Made by a program: the position numbers and the translations under genes | Part shown: in pieces, positions 1-9,020 of the stretch | Layout of the letters: every line of letters starts with the position of its first letter | Numbering within the stretch: position 1 is the stretch's first letter | The notes under the pieces: generated by a model | The model's input: the letters and a program-made list of their open reading frames with translations, nothing else | The model's database searches: none | What the model was told of the DNA's origin: nothing | Assembly: GCF_017921835.1 (NCBI RefSeq) | Contig: NZ_JAGEMN010000001.1 | Location: 1,791,874-1,855,873, forward strand | Reading direction: 5' to 3' | Origin: Sporosarcina sp. 6E9 | Lineage (GTDB): Bacteria; Bacillota; Bacilli; Bacillales_A; Planococcaceae | DNA: 64,000 bases

Positions 1-219
1 GTTCCAAGTACAAATACTAATCGCATCGATTTCCTTATTCGCTAACAAATCTTCATAGTCCGTATATAGGTTATCCACACCATAACGTGTGCCCGCTTCA
101 GCTAAACGTTCTTTATTTTTATCGCATAAAGCAATCAGTAGCGCATCGTCATTGTTCACGTACGGCTTAATATGAAACTCTGAAATTGAGCCTCCCCCAA
201 TAACCCCTACTTTCAACAT
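1..219 (-). CDS. Gfo/Idh/MocA family oxidoreductase, N-terminal fragment
   Basis: Only the first 73 codons are in the window; the rest lies before base 1. The protein opens MLKVGVIGGGSISEFHI, a Rossmann NAD(P) fold with GxGxIS spacing, and continues to an ISICTW segment typical of this family. It is clearly related to the enzyme at 58042-59094, which opens with nearly the same residues. A good ribosome binding site (AAAGGGAG) precedes the ATG. It is the last visible gene of the operon that starts at 3326, 18 bases after the dehydrogenase gene. The family oxidises or reduces sugars and inositols with NAD(P); the substrate here is unknown. Confidence 0.85.
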   Translation of the reverse strand, partial: MLKVGVIGGGSISEFHIKPYVNNDDALLIALCDKNKERLAEAGTRYGVDNLYTDYEDLLANKEIDAISICTWN

Positions 220-237
220 GCACAAAACTCCCTTTAC

Positions 238-1242
238 TTAATTTTTATAGTTTATGATTTGGGTTAACATATCTTGCTTAAGTTCAATCAACTCATCATA
301 GGCAACAGGAACATCTTTAAAATCTACTTCATTCTGTAAAAATGGCTTCACATCAATCATCTTATTGCTTATTAAGCGTATATATTCTGCTACATTCCGT
401 CCTTCGGTCCAGCGCACATACCCATAGGGATAATCGATTGACTGTTTTTCGTACACTGAATCATAGCGACCTGGTCCCCCCGCACGAGAAATGAGGATTT
501 GCGCTTCTTTCGCAAATAGTTGATCACGTGGGAATACAGGTTCAATATCTCCGACAATCACAACTTTTCCTTGCTTCCGGACCCAGTTAAGACAATAATC
601 GGTCAGTTCCGAACGTTTGCCGCCTGAACACAATAGAACTGCATCTGCGCCTTGATTATTTGTACGACGTAACAATTCATTTTCCATTTCCGAAAGCGAT
701 GAAAATGCAGCGATTCCCTTGTCTCTTTGAATCATATCCACTCGATCCGCTTGAATATCAAAAGCAATGACATTATACGCAGCTGCATTGGCGATTTTTG
801 CAATCATTTGACCCAGCAATCCTAATCCGACAATGACTACTGTTTCGCCAAAAGACAATTTGGCAATCCGTAATGCATGAATTGCAATTGCACCTATACC
901 CGCTAATGATCCTTCTTTTACATCTACGTCCTTTGGAACTTTAGCGCATAAGGTGGTAGGTACAAGTAGTTTTTCACGATGTCCAACGTAAGGTGCACCG
1001 TAACACGCGACAATATCACCTTCTTGAAATCCCACCACATTTTCTCCGCACGCCAAGACATTGCCAACAGCACTGTAGCCCAACTCAAGATCCTTGTCAG
1101 CGCTAATATCTATCAATCCAAGTTCTGTTCCTGGAGAAATAGCTGAGTAGGTTGTTTCAATCAGTAGATAAGAAGGTAGTACCTCCGGATCCGGTTGTTC
1201 AATAATCTGTACTTTTCGATTTCTGGCAACAATTGTTTTCAT
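238..1242 (-). CDS. Zinc-type alcohol dehydrogenase-like (MDR) oxidoreductase
   Basis: 334 residues from the ATG at 1242, which has AAGGAG eight bases upstream; a GTG three codons earlier overlaps that site and is less likely. The N-terminal GroES-like half carries the SPGTEL motif seen in sorbitol/threonine dehydrogenase-like MDR proteins. The Rossmann half has GLGLLGQ near residue 140. I do not see the usual catalytic-zinc Cys-His pattern, so a zinc-independent or altered enzyme is possible. It sits 12 bases after the aldolase-like gene and so is co-transcribed. It probably oxidises or reduces a sugar-derived intermediate; the substrate is not deducible. Confidence 0.85.
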   Translation of the reverse strand: MKTIVARNRKVQIIEQPDPEVLPSYLLIETTYSAISPGTELGLIDISADKDLELGYSAVGNVLACGENVVGFQEGDIVACYGAPYVGHREKLLVPTTLCAKVPKDVDVKEGSLAGIGAIAIHALRIAKLSFGETVVIVGLGLLGQMIAKIANAAAYNVIAFDIQADRVDMIQRDKGIAAFSSLSEMENELLRRTNNQGADAVLLCSGGKRSELTDYCLNWVRKQGKVVIVGDIEPVFPRDQLFAKEAQILISRAGGPGRYDSVYEKQSIDYPYGYVRWTEGRNVAEYIRLISNKMIDVKPFLQNEVDFKDVPVAYDELIELKQDMLTQIINYKN

Positions 1243-1254
1243 TACATTCACTCC

Positions 1255-2310
1255 TTACTTAGTGAACCATTTTGATAAATTATCCTTCACAAATGCATCA
1301 TCGTTCAAATGGGGATATTCGGAATACACACGGTCGATTTCTGTCGATTGGTTAGGACTTAGTTTCTCTCTGTCAGCTAAACACCAATTCCCTTTCAGAA
1401 TACCTTGTCTTGCCAGAACTTCATTGATTCCGGCAATACTTCCTTTAAATTGGTTATTCGAATCAAAAAACGCCGCATTCGCATCTGTGATTTCTTGTCC
1501 AAGGGTTAATAGTTCAGCCGGAATTTTGCCATCTAACTTACTATTTTTTATGTCTTTAAAAATATCTACGGTTGTTTTCGTCCAAACAGACCAGTGACCC
1601 AGTAAACCACCAACGATTTCTTTCTCCACTTTCCTCCCGTCAACTTGGAAGCGGTACGTCGTCAAAAGATCAGCCACAATATTGTCGTCATTTCCTGTAT
1701 AGATAGCAATTTCTTTATTCCTCGTCGAATTACAAACTGCCCTCATCACGTCAAGCGTTTGATACCGATTAAACGGGGCAATCTTTATGCCGTAAACATT
1801 GGGAATTTCTGCAAGCGCTTTCCAAAAGTCAAAAGAGAGGACGCGTCCTCCTACAGCAGGCTGTAAATAAAAGCCGATGACTGGAATCACTTCCGCTACT
1901 TTTTTCGTTCGCTCCAGTAATTCCTGAGGAGTAGCATCTGATAAACCTCCCATGCTTAGTAAAGCAAAATCATAACCAATCGACTTGATGAACTTAGCTT
2001 CTTTAATTGCAGCCTCTTCGGGTCCACTAATACCACCAATTTTTATAAAGGATTCAGGGACTTGTGCGTTATTTATTTCTTCAATTGCTAGCGTCAATAC
2101 CTTTTCAAATAGATTAAATTGTGGATCTCGGATTTCAAACTGTGTTGTATGAACACCGACGGCTACCCCGCCCACTCCCGCATCTATGTAATAACGAGTA
2201 AGAGCTCGTTGACCATCTTCATCGAGCTCGCGGCTTTCTGTTAAGGCAAGCGGATGCGCTGGAATCACAGTTCCTTTGTGTAAATGTTCCAGTACTTTAG
2301 GATTCACCAT
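1255..2310 (-). CDS. Dihydrodipicolinate synthase (DapA/NanA) family protein
   Basis: 351 residues, a class I aldolase-type TIM barrel. A conserved Lys in VYGIKIAP (about residue 177) is a candidate Schiff-base lysine, and a Tyr in IGFYLQPA (about 147) matches the family's catalytic tyrosine. It is longer than true DapA (about 290) and is not next to lysine genes. Catabolism of a keto-acid or sugar acid is therefore more likely than lysine synthesis. The start has a strong AAAGGAG site and overlaps the stop of the preceding gene by one base (TAATG), which implies translational coupling. Confidence 0.8.
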   Translation of the reverse strand: MVNPKVLEHLHKGTVIPAHPLALTESRELDEDGQRALTRYYIDAGVGGVAVGVHTTQFEIRDPQFNLFEKVLTLAIEEINNAQVPESFIKIGGISGPEEAAIKEAKFIKSIGYDFALLSMGGLSDATPQELLERTKKVAEVIPVIGFYLQPAVGGRVLSFDFWKALAEIPNVYGIKIAPFNRYQTLDVMRAVCNSTRNKEIAIYTGNDDNIVADLLTTYRFQVDGRKVEKEIVGGLLGHWSVWTKTTVDIFKDIKNSKLDGKIPAELLTLGQEITDANAAFFDSNNQFKGSIAGINEVLARQGILKGNWCLADREKLSPNQSTEIDRVYSEYPHLNDDAFVKDNLSKWFTK

Positions 2311-3326
2311 TAAAATTCTCCTTTTCGCTCTTGAAAATGAGTCGGCTTATCATACATTTCTCCATCGTTCAGAAGCCAATCAGCCGTCATGTCTATCATT
2401 TCTTGTAGTGATACCCTTGGATAGCCAAAAAGCTGATGCGCTTTAGAGGCGTTGTTCAATAAGGCAGTCTCCTGCTCCGCGTTTTCGAATAATGGTGTTT
2501 TATTGAAACGTACTCCGAATTCTTTTGCCAACCAACGAACCGATATCGTTTCAGGACCCGTCACATTCAATATTTTTGGCGGCGTATCGCAGTGAAGGAG
2601 CGAGCGCACTGCATATTCATTGGCATCGCCTTGCCAAATGACGTTGACGCTGCCCATTGTTAGATCAATTGGTCTTTCATCAATAACATGCTTCGCAATT
2701 TCCAATAAAACACCGTATCTCATATCAATCGCATAATTCAATCGAAAAAGTAACAAAGGCGTGTTATTCGTATAAGAAAAGTTTGAAAGGACGCGTTCTC
2801 TTCCCAAACAAGATTGCGCATACTCACCGATCGGACTTGGCGTTGTCTCTTCTGAACAATTACCATTCACAACATTCGTCAGCGGATAAATATTTCCTGA
2901 CGAAAACGCAACTATTCTAGAGTCTTTAAATTTATCAGCGATTCTTCCCGGCAAATAAGCATTCATCGCCCATGTGAAATGTTCATTACCCGATGTTCCG
3001 AATTTGTTTCCCGCCATGAAAATAATATTTTTCACATCGGGCATCTTTTGCAACTGGTCGTCATCTAGTAAATCCACAGCAATCGTTTCAATTCCGAAAG
3101 CTTCTAATTCTTCTTTTAAACTTCCCGAAGAAAAACGAGAAGCACCGATTACCTTTTTATTAAGACCGCCTAATTCTATTGCTCGTTTCGTCATTTTTGC
3201 CAAAGTGGGACCCATTTTCCCCCCAACACCTAAGATTAGAATATCTCCATCTAGCTGTTTAAGATCGTTAATTAGATCATCTGATGGTCTAGTCATAAAT
3301 TCCTCTAGCTCTGTTAGCGTATTCAT
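2310..3326 (-). CDS. NAD-dependent epimerase/dehydratase family protein
   Basis: 338 residues from the ATG at 3326, chosen because GAGGAG lies seven bases upstream; an in-frame ATG at 3365 has no such site. An extended-SDR Rossmann motif GVGGKMG occurs near residue 35, and an FSSGNIYPL segment near 145 marks the active-site Ser region, although a canonical YxxxK is not obvious. It is the first gene of the leftward operon. The family acts on nucleotide sugars or sugar acids; the substrate is unknown. Confidence 0.8.
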   Translation of the reverse strand: MNTLTELEEFMTRPSDDLINDLKQLDGDILILGVGGKMGPTLAKMTKRAIELGGLNKKVIGASRFSSGSLKEELEAFGIETIAVDLLDDDQLQKMPDVKNIIFMAGNKFGTSGNEHFTWAMNAYLPGRIADKFKDSRIVAFSSGNIYPLTNVVNGNCSEETTPSPIGEYAQSCLGRERVLSNFSYTNNTPLLLFRLNYAIDMRYGVLLEIAKHVIDERPIDLTMGSVNVIWQGDANEYAVRSLLHCDTPPKILNVTGPETISVRWLAKEFGVRFNKTPLFENAEQETALLNNASKAHQLFGYPRVSLQEMIDMTADWLLNDGEMYDKPTHFQERKGEF

Positions 3327-3368
3327 TCCATCACTCCTCAAGTTATCATTAATCTGAATATACACAAT

Positions 3369-3417
3369 TGACTTATAACATAATTCTAGTTACACTCTTA
3401 TTAAAAGACAAGTCTTT
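3369..3417. promoter_or_regulatory. Divergent promoters sharing a palindromic operator
   Basis: For the rightward regulator, TTGACT (3368-3373), a 17-base spacer and TACACT (3391-3396) form a sigma-A promoter. For the leftward operon, TTGTCT (complement of 3406-3411), 17 bases and TAGAAT (complement of 3383-3388) form a second. The palindrome AAAGACAAGTCTTT (3404-3417) covers the start point of the first and the -35 box of the second. One bound protein could control both. Autoregulation by the 3449-4798 protein is inference. Confidence 0.6.
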
Positions 3418-3448
3418 ATTAGGTCTTTTAATACAGGAGGGAAATTCA

Positions 3449-4798
3449 TTGCCGGAAAATAAGATTGTAAATGACACTTCAGAAATTAATATTGGCATCA
3501 TCACACCTCAAGCACTTGTTAATCGCACGCAAGAAACATTAAAGAACTTCCCGAATTTCAAACCTATATTTCGTGTAATCGACAGCGAGACGGTTATCCC
3601 AGATATCACTCAAGAGTTGATGAATGATGTTGAAGTTTTAATCTTTACGGAATACAATGCCTATAAAAGCGTGAAAAAAGCAATCAATTTTACCATACCG
3701 GTGCACCATATGCCGTTGATGGGTACTGGCCTTTATCGATCTTTATCCATAATTAAAAGCGGGTATAGTTTACAATGTTTATCCATCGATACGGTCGAAG
3801 AAAAATATGTTGAACAAATCCTCTTGGAACTTGAAGAAGATAATTACGAAATCTTTGCTTGTAAAGGATCCTCGCAAGTTGACGAAGTTGTTCAATTTCA
3901 TATAGTCAACTACAAGTCATTTAGAGCGGTCGCTTTGACAGGTATTCAGGAGGTCTCCATTCGTCTTTCTGAACTTGAAATACCAAATGAATGGGTTACA
4001 CCTACACAACAGGACATGACTGTCTCACTCGAAAGAGCTCTATTGGCAACGAATACGCGTAGAAATAAAGAATCTCAAATTGTTTTCGGTTTGGTTAATA
4101 TCGATAATTTCAAAGGCGTGGTAGAAAGATATGCATCTGAATATGACGTTCAATTATTAAAACTGAATGTCCACCAAATGCTACTTGATTACACTAAATT
4201 ATTAGATGGCCACCTTATCAATCTAGGCGGCGAAGAATACTCATTCATAACTACACGCGGTATTTTTGAGCGTGAAACAAGGGGCTATAAATTCATTCCC
4301 TTGCTGCAAGAAATTAAAAATGAACTTGGTATCACAATTAGCCTGGGTGTTGGTTTCGGTCTCACTGCTGCCGAAGCCGGAAATCATGCACGCCTCGCAC
4401 TCCGTCAATCAAAAGAATTAGGCGGAAATGTTTGCTATATTGTTCGTGAAGATCGAAGCGTTCTTGGACCTGTCGATATCACGACGCATAAACAATATGA
4501 ACGCTATAATTTAGCAATCACAGACCCCTACCTATTGGATAAAGCCCAAAAAGCGGGAATGTCAGCTGCTTATATGACTAAACTGATGGCACGCGTTTCA
4601 CGCCAGAAGAAAATCAACTACACTGCACCAGAGTTGGCATCTACTCTGAACGTAACACTCAGGAGCGCTAATAGAATTCTATTAAAATGGACGGACGCGG
4701 AATTAGTGGAAATAATAGGCGAAGAAAAAGTTACCCACAAAGGCAGACCACGTCGTATTTATCGATTATGTTTTATCGAGGAAGACAATCAGCTGTAA
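3449..4798 (+). CDS. Transcriptional regulator with degenerate GGDEF domain and C-terminal winged helix
   Basis: 450 residues from the TTG at 3449, which has AGGAGGG eight bases upstream. The open frame extends to 3368, but that would run through the promoter. Residues 1 to about 180 form an alpha/beta sensor-like region I cannot place firmly. About 200-350 resembles a GGDEF domain with GGEEY instead of GGDEF, so cyclase activity is doubtful. The last 80 residues (TAPELASTLNVTLRSANRIL and a GRPRRIYRL wing) look like a winged helix-turn-helix. It diverges from the epimerase operon and probably controls it and the ABC operon at 4820-8877. Confidence 0.7.
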   Translation: MPENKIVNDTSEINIGIITPQALVNRTQETLKNFPNFKPIFRVIDSETVIPDITQELMNDVEVLIFTEYNAYKSVKKAINFTIPVHHMPLMGTGLYRSLSIIKSGYSLQCLSIDTVEEKYVEQILLELEEDNYEIFACKGSSQVDEVVQFHIVNYKSFRAVALTGIQEVSIRLSELEIPNEWVTPTQQDMTVSLERALLATNTRRNKESQIVFGLVNIDNFKGVVERYASEYDVQLLKLNVHQMLLDYTKLLDGHLINLGGEEYSFITTRGIFERETRGYKFIPLLQEIKNELGITISLGVGFGLTAAEAGNHARLALRQSKELGGNVCYIVREDRSVLGPVDITTHKQYERYNLAITDPYLLDKAQKAGMSAAYMTKLMARVSRQKKINYTAPELASTLNVTLRSANRILLKWTDAELVEIIGEEKVTHKGRPRRIYRLCFIEEDNQL

Positions 4799-4801
4799 AA
4801 A

Positions 4802-4834
4802 AGGGCCGTGTATTCAATCTCACGGCCCTACTTT
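4802..4834. terminator. Bidirectional terminator between convergent genes
   Basis: AGGGCCGTG and CACGGCCCT form a nine-base stem with a ten-base loop, followed by T-rich DNA on both strands. The stem contains the last codons and the stop of the leftward Gfo/Idh gene (4820). Confidence 0.85.
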
Positions 4835-5737
4835 TATCGTTTTACCAGATACAACGCTTTGATTGGCCGCCTCTATAAAACCAATAACTTCCTTCGTTTC
4901 ATTTAAAGGTACTAATGAAGATCCAGTAATAAAAAACGCCATGATTTCTTCAACCAAACTCGCATAAAATGATTTTCGAGTTGGGCAAACTTCGAAATAT
5001 TCTTTGCCGTTTTCAAAGTGAATCAAAGCACCAAATTGAGAATTTCCTTCCCTAATTCCTCTAGCCGTGCCGATCTTCCCATTTTTCCACGTACCAACCA
5101 TGACATCATGTTCCTTTTCCGCAATAGACGTGACTGATCCAACACCAGGTCCTAGGATGGCGAATAGCATTTCAGCTAAATGAATGCCGTACCAAAAGTA
5201 TCCGGAACCCCCGTCAACCATCTCCATCGGCCCAAAACAATCAGCCCCTATGACAGCCCCTTTATCCGTTACACTATGAATATCCGTTATCCCCTCAGCA
5301 AACCGCAGTGCAGATGAACTCATTAGTGGCGTTCCATAGTCAGTTGCCAATTGAATCATTTCCTCAGCCATATCTGTATTAATACTGAAAGGTTTATCTA
5401 TAAATATAGGTTTTCGATATTCCACGATTTCACGTAGTTGTTCTAGATGCGTAGCGCCGTCTATTGATTCGAGCATAATTGCGTCACATTGCTCGGCCAT
5501 TTCTTTAATCGTATGCACAATTTTTATGCCGAAATCATTCTGAAGTTGTTCCGTAAACTTTTCGATTCTAGATTTACTTAACGCAAAGTTTTCCGATCCG
5601 CCGGGATAAGCAGCAATTACCCTTCCACCTGGTACATAGTTTAATCCATTGGTGTCATTTAAAAGCTTCGTGAATTCGACAACGTGAGACGTATCTAATC
5701 CGATGAGTCCTATCTTGATTGTCCGGATGAAAGTCAC
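4820..5737 (-). CDS. Gfo/Idh/MocA family oxidoreductase
   Basis: About 305 residues. The N-terminus has IKIGLIGLDTSH, a variant nucleotide-binding loop, and IFIDKPFS near residue 120 is the conserved (E/D)KP motif whose Lys is catalytic in this family. The start is uncertain: GTG at 5737 is the only standard start near the AGGGGAG site, but the site almost touches it. It is the last gene of the ABC transporter operon, 18 bases after the permease, and ends inside the shared terminator. It probably acts on the sugar imported by that transporter. Confidence 0.8.
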   Translation of the reverse strand: MTFIRTIKIGLIGLDTSHVVEFTKLLNDTNGLNYVPGGRVIAAYPGGSENFALSKSRIEKFTEQLQNDFGIKIVHTIKEMAEQCDAIMLESIDGATHLEQLREIVEYRKPIFIDKPFSINTDMAEEMIQLATDYGTPLMSSSALRFAEGITDIHSVTDKGAVIGADCFGPMEMVDGGSGYFWYGIHLAEMLFAILGPGVGSVTSIAEKEHDVMVGTWKNGKIGTARGIREGNSQFGALIHFENGKEYFEVCPTRKSFYASLVEEIMAFFITGSSLVPLNETKEVIGFIEAANQSVVSGKTIKVGP

Positions 5738-5755
5738 TCCCCTGTTAACCAGTAT

Positions 5756-6562
5756 TTATTTCAAACCTGACATTTGTATACCTTCTGTAAAATATCGCTG
5801 GAAAAATAAGAATATAAGGAATGTCGGTATAAAGGATACGGTGGAGCCTGCCATTTCAATTCCAAAATTCCCTTCCTTCCCAAGCATTGAAGCTAAACCA
5901 AGCGTTACTGGAAACATCTTCTCTTGTGTTAAATAGATTAATGGCTGAAATAAATCATTCCAGTTTGAGATGAATGAAAAAGTTCCAACCGTCGCAACTA
6001 CCGGGACAGAAAGTGGAAGAATAACTTTCATAAATATTTGTATATCATTCGCGCCATCTATATATGCCGCTTCTTCTAAATCATTAGGAATGTTTTGAAG
6101 GAATTGTCTCACCAGGAAGACGCCCATAATTCCCCATAACTCTGGAACAATCAATGCCCAGTATGTATTTATCCAACCGAAATCAGAGAACATGATGAAT
6201 TTCGGAATGATTAAGAGTTGTTGTGGTATCATAATTACTGCCATAAAAGTCCAGAAAATCGCTTCTCTTCCAGGGAATTGTTTCTTCGCAAAAATATAAC
6301 CTAAAACTGCGCAAAAAATCATCTGACTTGCCACGGGAATTATCGTAATAATAACTGAGTTTAGTATCCACCTAACGAATAAACCATCCCTCATAATATA
6401 TAAATAGTTTTTCAATGTAGGTTCATCCGGTATCCAGAAAAGCGGGTCCAGTTGAGCAAATTCGACATCTTTAAACGATCCCAATATCATGATTACGAAA
6501 GGCAATAAGAAGCAGAATCCCAATATAAATAATGCTGTATATGTAATAACTTTTTTCAACAT
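5756..6562 (-). CDS. Sugar ABC transporter permease, MalG/UgpE/LplC type
   Basis: 268 residues with about six hydrophobic segments. The cytoplasmic EAA loop reads EAAYIDGANDIQIFMKVILP (about residues 170-190), the contact site for the ATPase. It partners the permease at 6594-7532 and the lipoprotein at 7603-8877. No ATPase gene is in the operon, so the MsmX-type protein at 17910-19007 is the likely motor. The start is shared with most family members (short cytoplasmic tail, then helix 1). Confidence 0.9.
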   Translation of the reverse strand: MLKKVITYTALFILGFCFLLPFVIMILGSFKDVEFAQLDPLFWIPDEPTLKNYLYIMRDGLFVRWILNSVIITIIPVASQMIFCAVLGYIFAKKQFPGREAIFWTFMAVIMIPQQLLIIPKFIMFSDFGWINTYWALIVPELWGIMGVFLVRQFLQNIPNDLEEAAYIDGANDIQIFMKVILPLSVPVVATVGTFSFISNWNDLFQPLIYLTQEKMFPVTLGLASMLGKEGNFGIEMAGSTVSFIPTFLIFLFFQRYFTEGIQMSGLK

Positions 6563-6593
6563 CTAATCAGGCTCCTTTAACAAGCATGTATTC

Positions 6594-7532
6594 TTAATAA
6601 TGTTTAGATTCTTGGCCTAAATATTTTCGCTGGATAAGCGAAATAACCAAAATAATCGCAAACAAGACATAAGAAAGAACGGCCGCATAACTCAAGTTTA
6701 GACCAGTGAATCCTTGTTCATATAAGTAATAAACAATTGTTGTCGTCGCATAATTCGGTCCACCGCCCGTCAATAGATAAGCAGAATCGAAAATTTGAAA
6801 AGAACCAATTGTCGTTGTGATTGCCACGTAAAAGTGAATCGGTCTTAATAAAGGAAACGTGACTTTCCAAAATATCTCCATTGCAGAAGCCCCGTCAATC
6901 CTTGCTGCTTCGTACAATTGCTTATCAATCGATTGTAGCCCAGCGAAATAGTAAATCATCGTTGATCCACCAACTTTGAATATACTTAATCCTGCCAATA
7001 CAGCTAGCGCCTGACTAGAGTTTGATAAAAATAACTGTGGTTCGATACCGACAAAACTAATGATATAGTTAATCAATCCTGCATCTGTTCCCCTGAATAA
7101 CCAGCCCCAAATCCCGGCAATGATTACAAAGGAAGTAACAACAGGTAGAAAAAACACACCTTTAAAAAAGCGTGCAGATTTAACGCCAGAATTTATGATT
7201 AACGCCAAAATTAGACCTAATGCCATAGTAGGTAGAATATAATAAACAGAGAACATTACTGTATTCCATAATGCTTTCCAAGCCAATTTATCCGTTAAAA
7301 AATATTGCCAGTGTTTTAACCCGACAAACTCCGGGTCACCAATTACTTTCCAGTCCATGAACGTTAAATAAAAACTTAATAAGAAAGGATAGACTTGAAA
7401 TACAACGAAATGGATTAGTACTGGGATTAAGAAGATATAAACAATCGCATTACGGTTCCATTCTCGCTTGACCCTTTCACCGAATGGCAATTTTGTTTTC
7501 TTGGAAGTCACTGCATTATTCAGTGTTAACAC
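6594..7532 (-). CDS. Sugar ABC transporter permease, MalF/UgpA type
   Basis: About 312 residues with six predicted membrane helices and an EAA loop YEAARIDGASAMEIFWKVTF (about 215-235). The start is uncertain: GTG at 7532 lies only one base after GAGAGG, and no better start is visible. It lies between the binding protein and the second permease in the same operon. It forms the heterodimeric membrane channel with the 5756-6562 product. Confidence 0.88.
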   Translation of the reverse strand: MLTLNNAVTSKKTKLPFGERVKREWNRNAIVYIFLIPVLIHFVVFQVYPFLLSFYLTFMDWKVIGDPEFVGLKHWQYFLTDKLAWKALWNTVMFSVYYILPTMALGLILALIINSGVKSARFFKGVFFLPVVTSFVIIAGIWGWLFRGTDAGLINYIISFVGIEPQLFLSNSSQALAVLAGLSIFKVGGSTMIYYFAGLQSIDKQLYEAARIDGASAMEIFWKVTFPLLRPIHFYVAITTTIGSFQIFDSAYLLTGGGPNYATTTIVYYLYEQGFTGLNLSYAAVLSYVLFAIILVISLIQRKYLGQESKHY

Positions 7533-7552
7533 CCTCTCTTGCTAAGGTTAAT

Positions 7553-7590
7553 AATAGAAAGTTTAATTGAATTCAACTAAACTCTCTATT
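7553..7590 (-). other. Long hairpin between binding-protein and permease genes
   Basis: An imperfect inverted repeat (AATAGAAAGTTTAATTGAA with its near-complement) forms a stem of about 18 pairs. No T-run follows it. Such elements after binding-protein genes commonly stabilise the upstream message or weaken read-through, so that more binding protein than permease is made. That role here is inference. Confidence 0.55.
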
Positions 7591-7602
7591 TTTACCGACT
7601 AG

Positions 7603-8877
7603 TTAATTACCCATCTTGCCTTCAATCGCTGCTGCAGCATCATCTGCTGCTTCTTGCGGTGTTTTCTTGCCTTCCAACATAGTCTGAAGTTCCGCTTGAA
7701 TCATCGGCATGATTGTACGTCCTTCAGGGTGAATTACACCTGGTAACGCATACTGTGTATATCCCGCAAGTTGCTCTAGGTACTTATTATCGCCAAATAT
7801 ATCTTTCGCAGATTCCCGGGTAGGAATGTATTGAGTTACAGTATTGAACTTCTTCTGATTATCTGAATTTGTAACGACTTTGATGAATTCCGCTGCCGCT
7901 GCTGGATTATCTGTATTGATCGGAGCCACGAACATACCAGTAGTTCCATAAGTCAATTGTTCTTTATTTTTCATTGGTGGAGCAATTACAAAATCGAAAA
8001 GATCCGAACTAATCATACGACTCACTGAAATCCCTGAACCTTGTACAGCTAGCATTTTTCCACCTTCCCATAGTGCATCATGTTCCATTGCTGTAATCGA
8101 ATCTTCAGGGATCCAACCATTTTTATACATCTTGTCGATAAACGCAAAGGCTTCCACGCCGGCTTCATTGTTAATTAAGACTTCATTGTCTTCCGTAACA
8201 ACTTTTCCGCCAGCCTGCCATAAGAATGGATACAATGTTCCATTCATGGAACCTCCACCTTGGAAGCTAGTTGCATAATAGCCTTTTGCTTTAGCCTTTT
8301 CTGCCCATTTTTCAAATTCATCCCAAGTTGCAGGTAAGTTTTCCGGATCTTCCCCAATATCTTTTACAACGTCTACATTGTAAAGATAAGTGTAGGCCTC
8401 TTGTAAAATAGGTAGCCCGTATAATTTATCTTTCCATGTAGTTGATACAAGTGCCGAATCCACAAAATCATCAATATCAAAGCCTCCCAAATATTGATCC
8501 AATCCAAGTAGCATACCAGCATCTGCATATTGCGGCATTTGGTCAGGGATTACATAAAAGACATCAGGTCCATTATTCGCAGCAAGCGCAGTTAAAATTT
8601 TCTGATCACGGTTAGCCCAAGGAATTTGCTCGAAATTCACTTTAACGCCCGTCGCCTCTTCATATGACGCGATTACTTCATCCCACATTTTCCCTTCTAC
8701 TTCTTGATCACCAGTGAAAGGATGTGCCCAAACCGTTATTTCCCCGGAGAGTTTTCCGTCGTCGCCAGAAACTGGTTTCTTTTCCCCATCTGTCTTTTCA
8801 CTTTTCGTTCCATCATCACAAGCCACGAGAAGAAGTCCTACCAAAATAAATAAAACCAAAAACTTAAACTTTCTCAT
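7603..8877 (-). CDS. Sugar-binding lipoprotein of ABC transporter (solute-binding family 1)
   Basis: 424 residues. A lipoprotein signal (LVGLLLVAC, lipid-modified Cys20) is followed by an acidic linker and a periplasmic-binding fold of the maltose-binding type. GAGAGGGG precedes the ATG by eight bases. It is the first gene of the operon and would sit on the outer face of the membrane, delivering an oligosaccharide or sugar derivative to the two permeases. The ligand is unknown. Confidence 0.9.
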   Translation of the reverse strand: MRKFKFLVLFILVGLLLVACDDGTKSEKTDGEKKPVSGDDGKLSGEITVWAHPFTGDQEVEGKMWDEVIASYEEATGVKVNFEQIPWANRDQKILTALAANNGPDVFYVIPDQMPQYADAGMLLGLDQYLGGFDIDDFVDSALVSTTWKDKLYGLPILQEAYTYLYNVDVVKDIGEDPENLPATWDEFEKWAEKAKAKGYYATSFQGGGSMNGTLYPFLWQAGGKVVTEDNEVLINNEAGVEAFAFIDKMYKNGWIPEDSITAMEHDALWEGGKMLAVQGSGISVSRMISSDLFDFVIAPPMKNKEQLTYGTTGMFVAPINTDNPAAAAEFIKVVTNSDNQKKFNTVTQYIPTRESAKDIFGDNKYLEQLAGYTQYALPGVIHPEGRTIMPMIQAELQTMLEGKKTPQEAADDAAAAIEGKMGN

Positions 8878-8978
8878 TCAATTAACCCCTCTCAAAGTAT
8901 ACTAATTTGAATTCAACAATCATTCGCTTTCCAATTCGAATTTACAGCAACACCTCTTTTTGATGTATTAAGTTATTG

Positions 8979-8994
8979 TTGAGAGCGCTATCAT
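8979..8994 (-). promoter_or_regulatory. CcpA cre site
   Basis: TTGAGAGCGCTATCAT fits the cre consensus WTGNNARCGNWWWCAW at every position. It lies about 100 bases upstream of the binding-protein start, so the operon is probably repressed when a preferred sugar is present. Confidence 0.75.
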
Positions 8995-9020
8995 CTGTAA
9001 CTTTAGGACTTCTTCAGGAT

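Noticed and set aside
1800-1816. GCAAGCGCTTTCC, a cre-like core
   Set aside because: Inside the DapA-family gene and with mismatches at both ends; likely chance.
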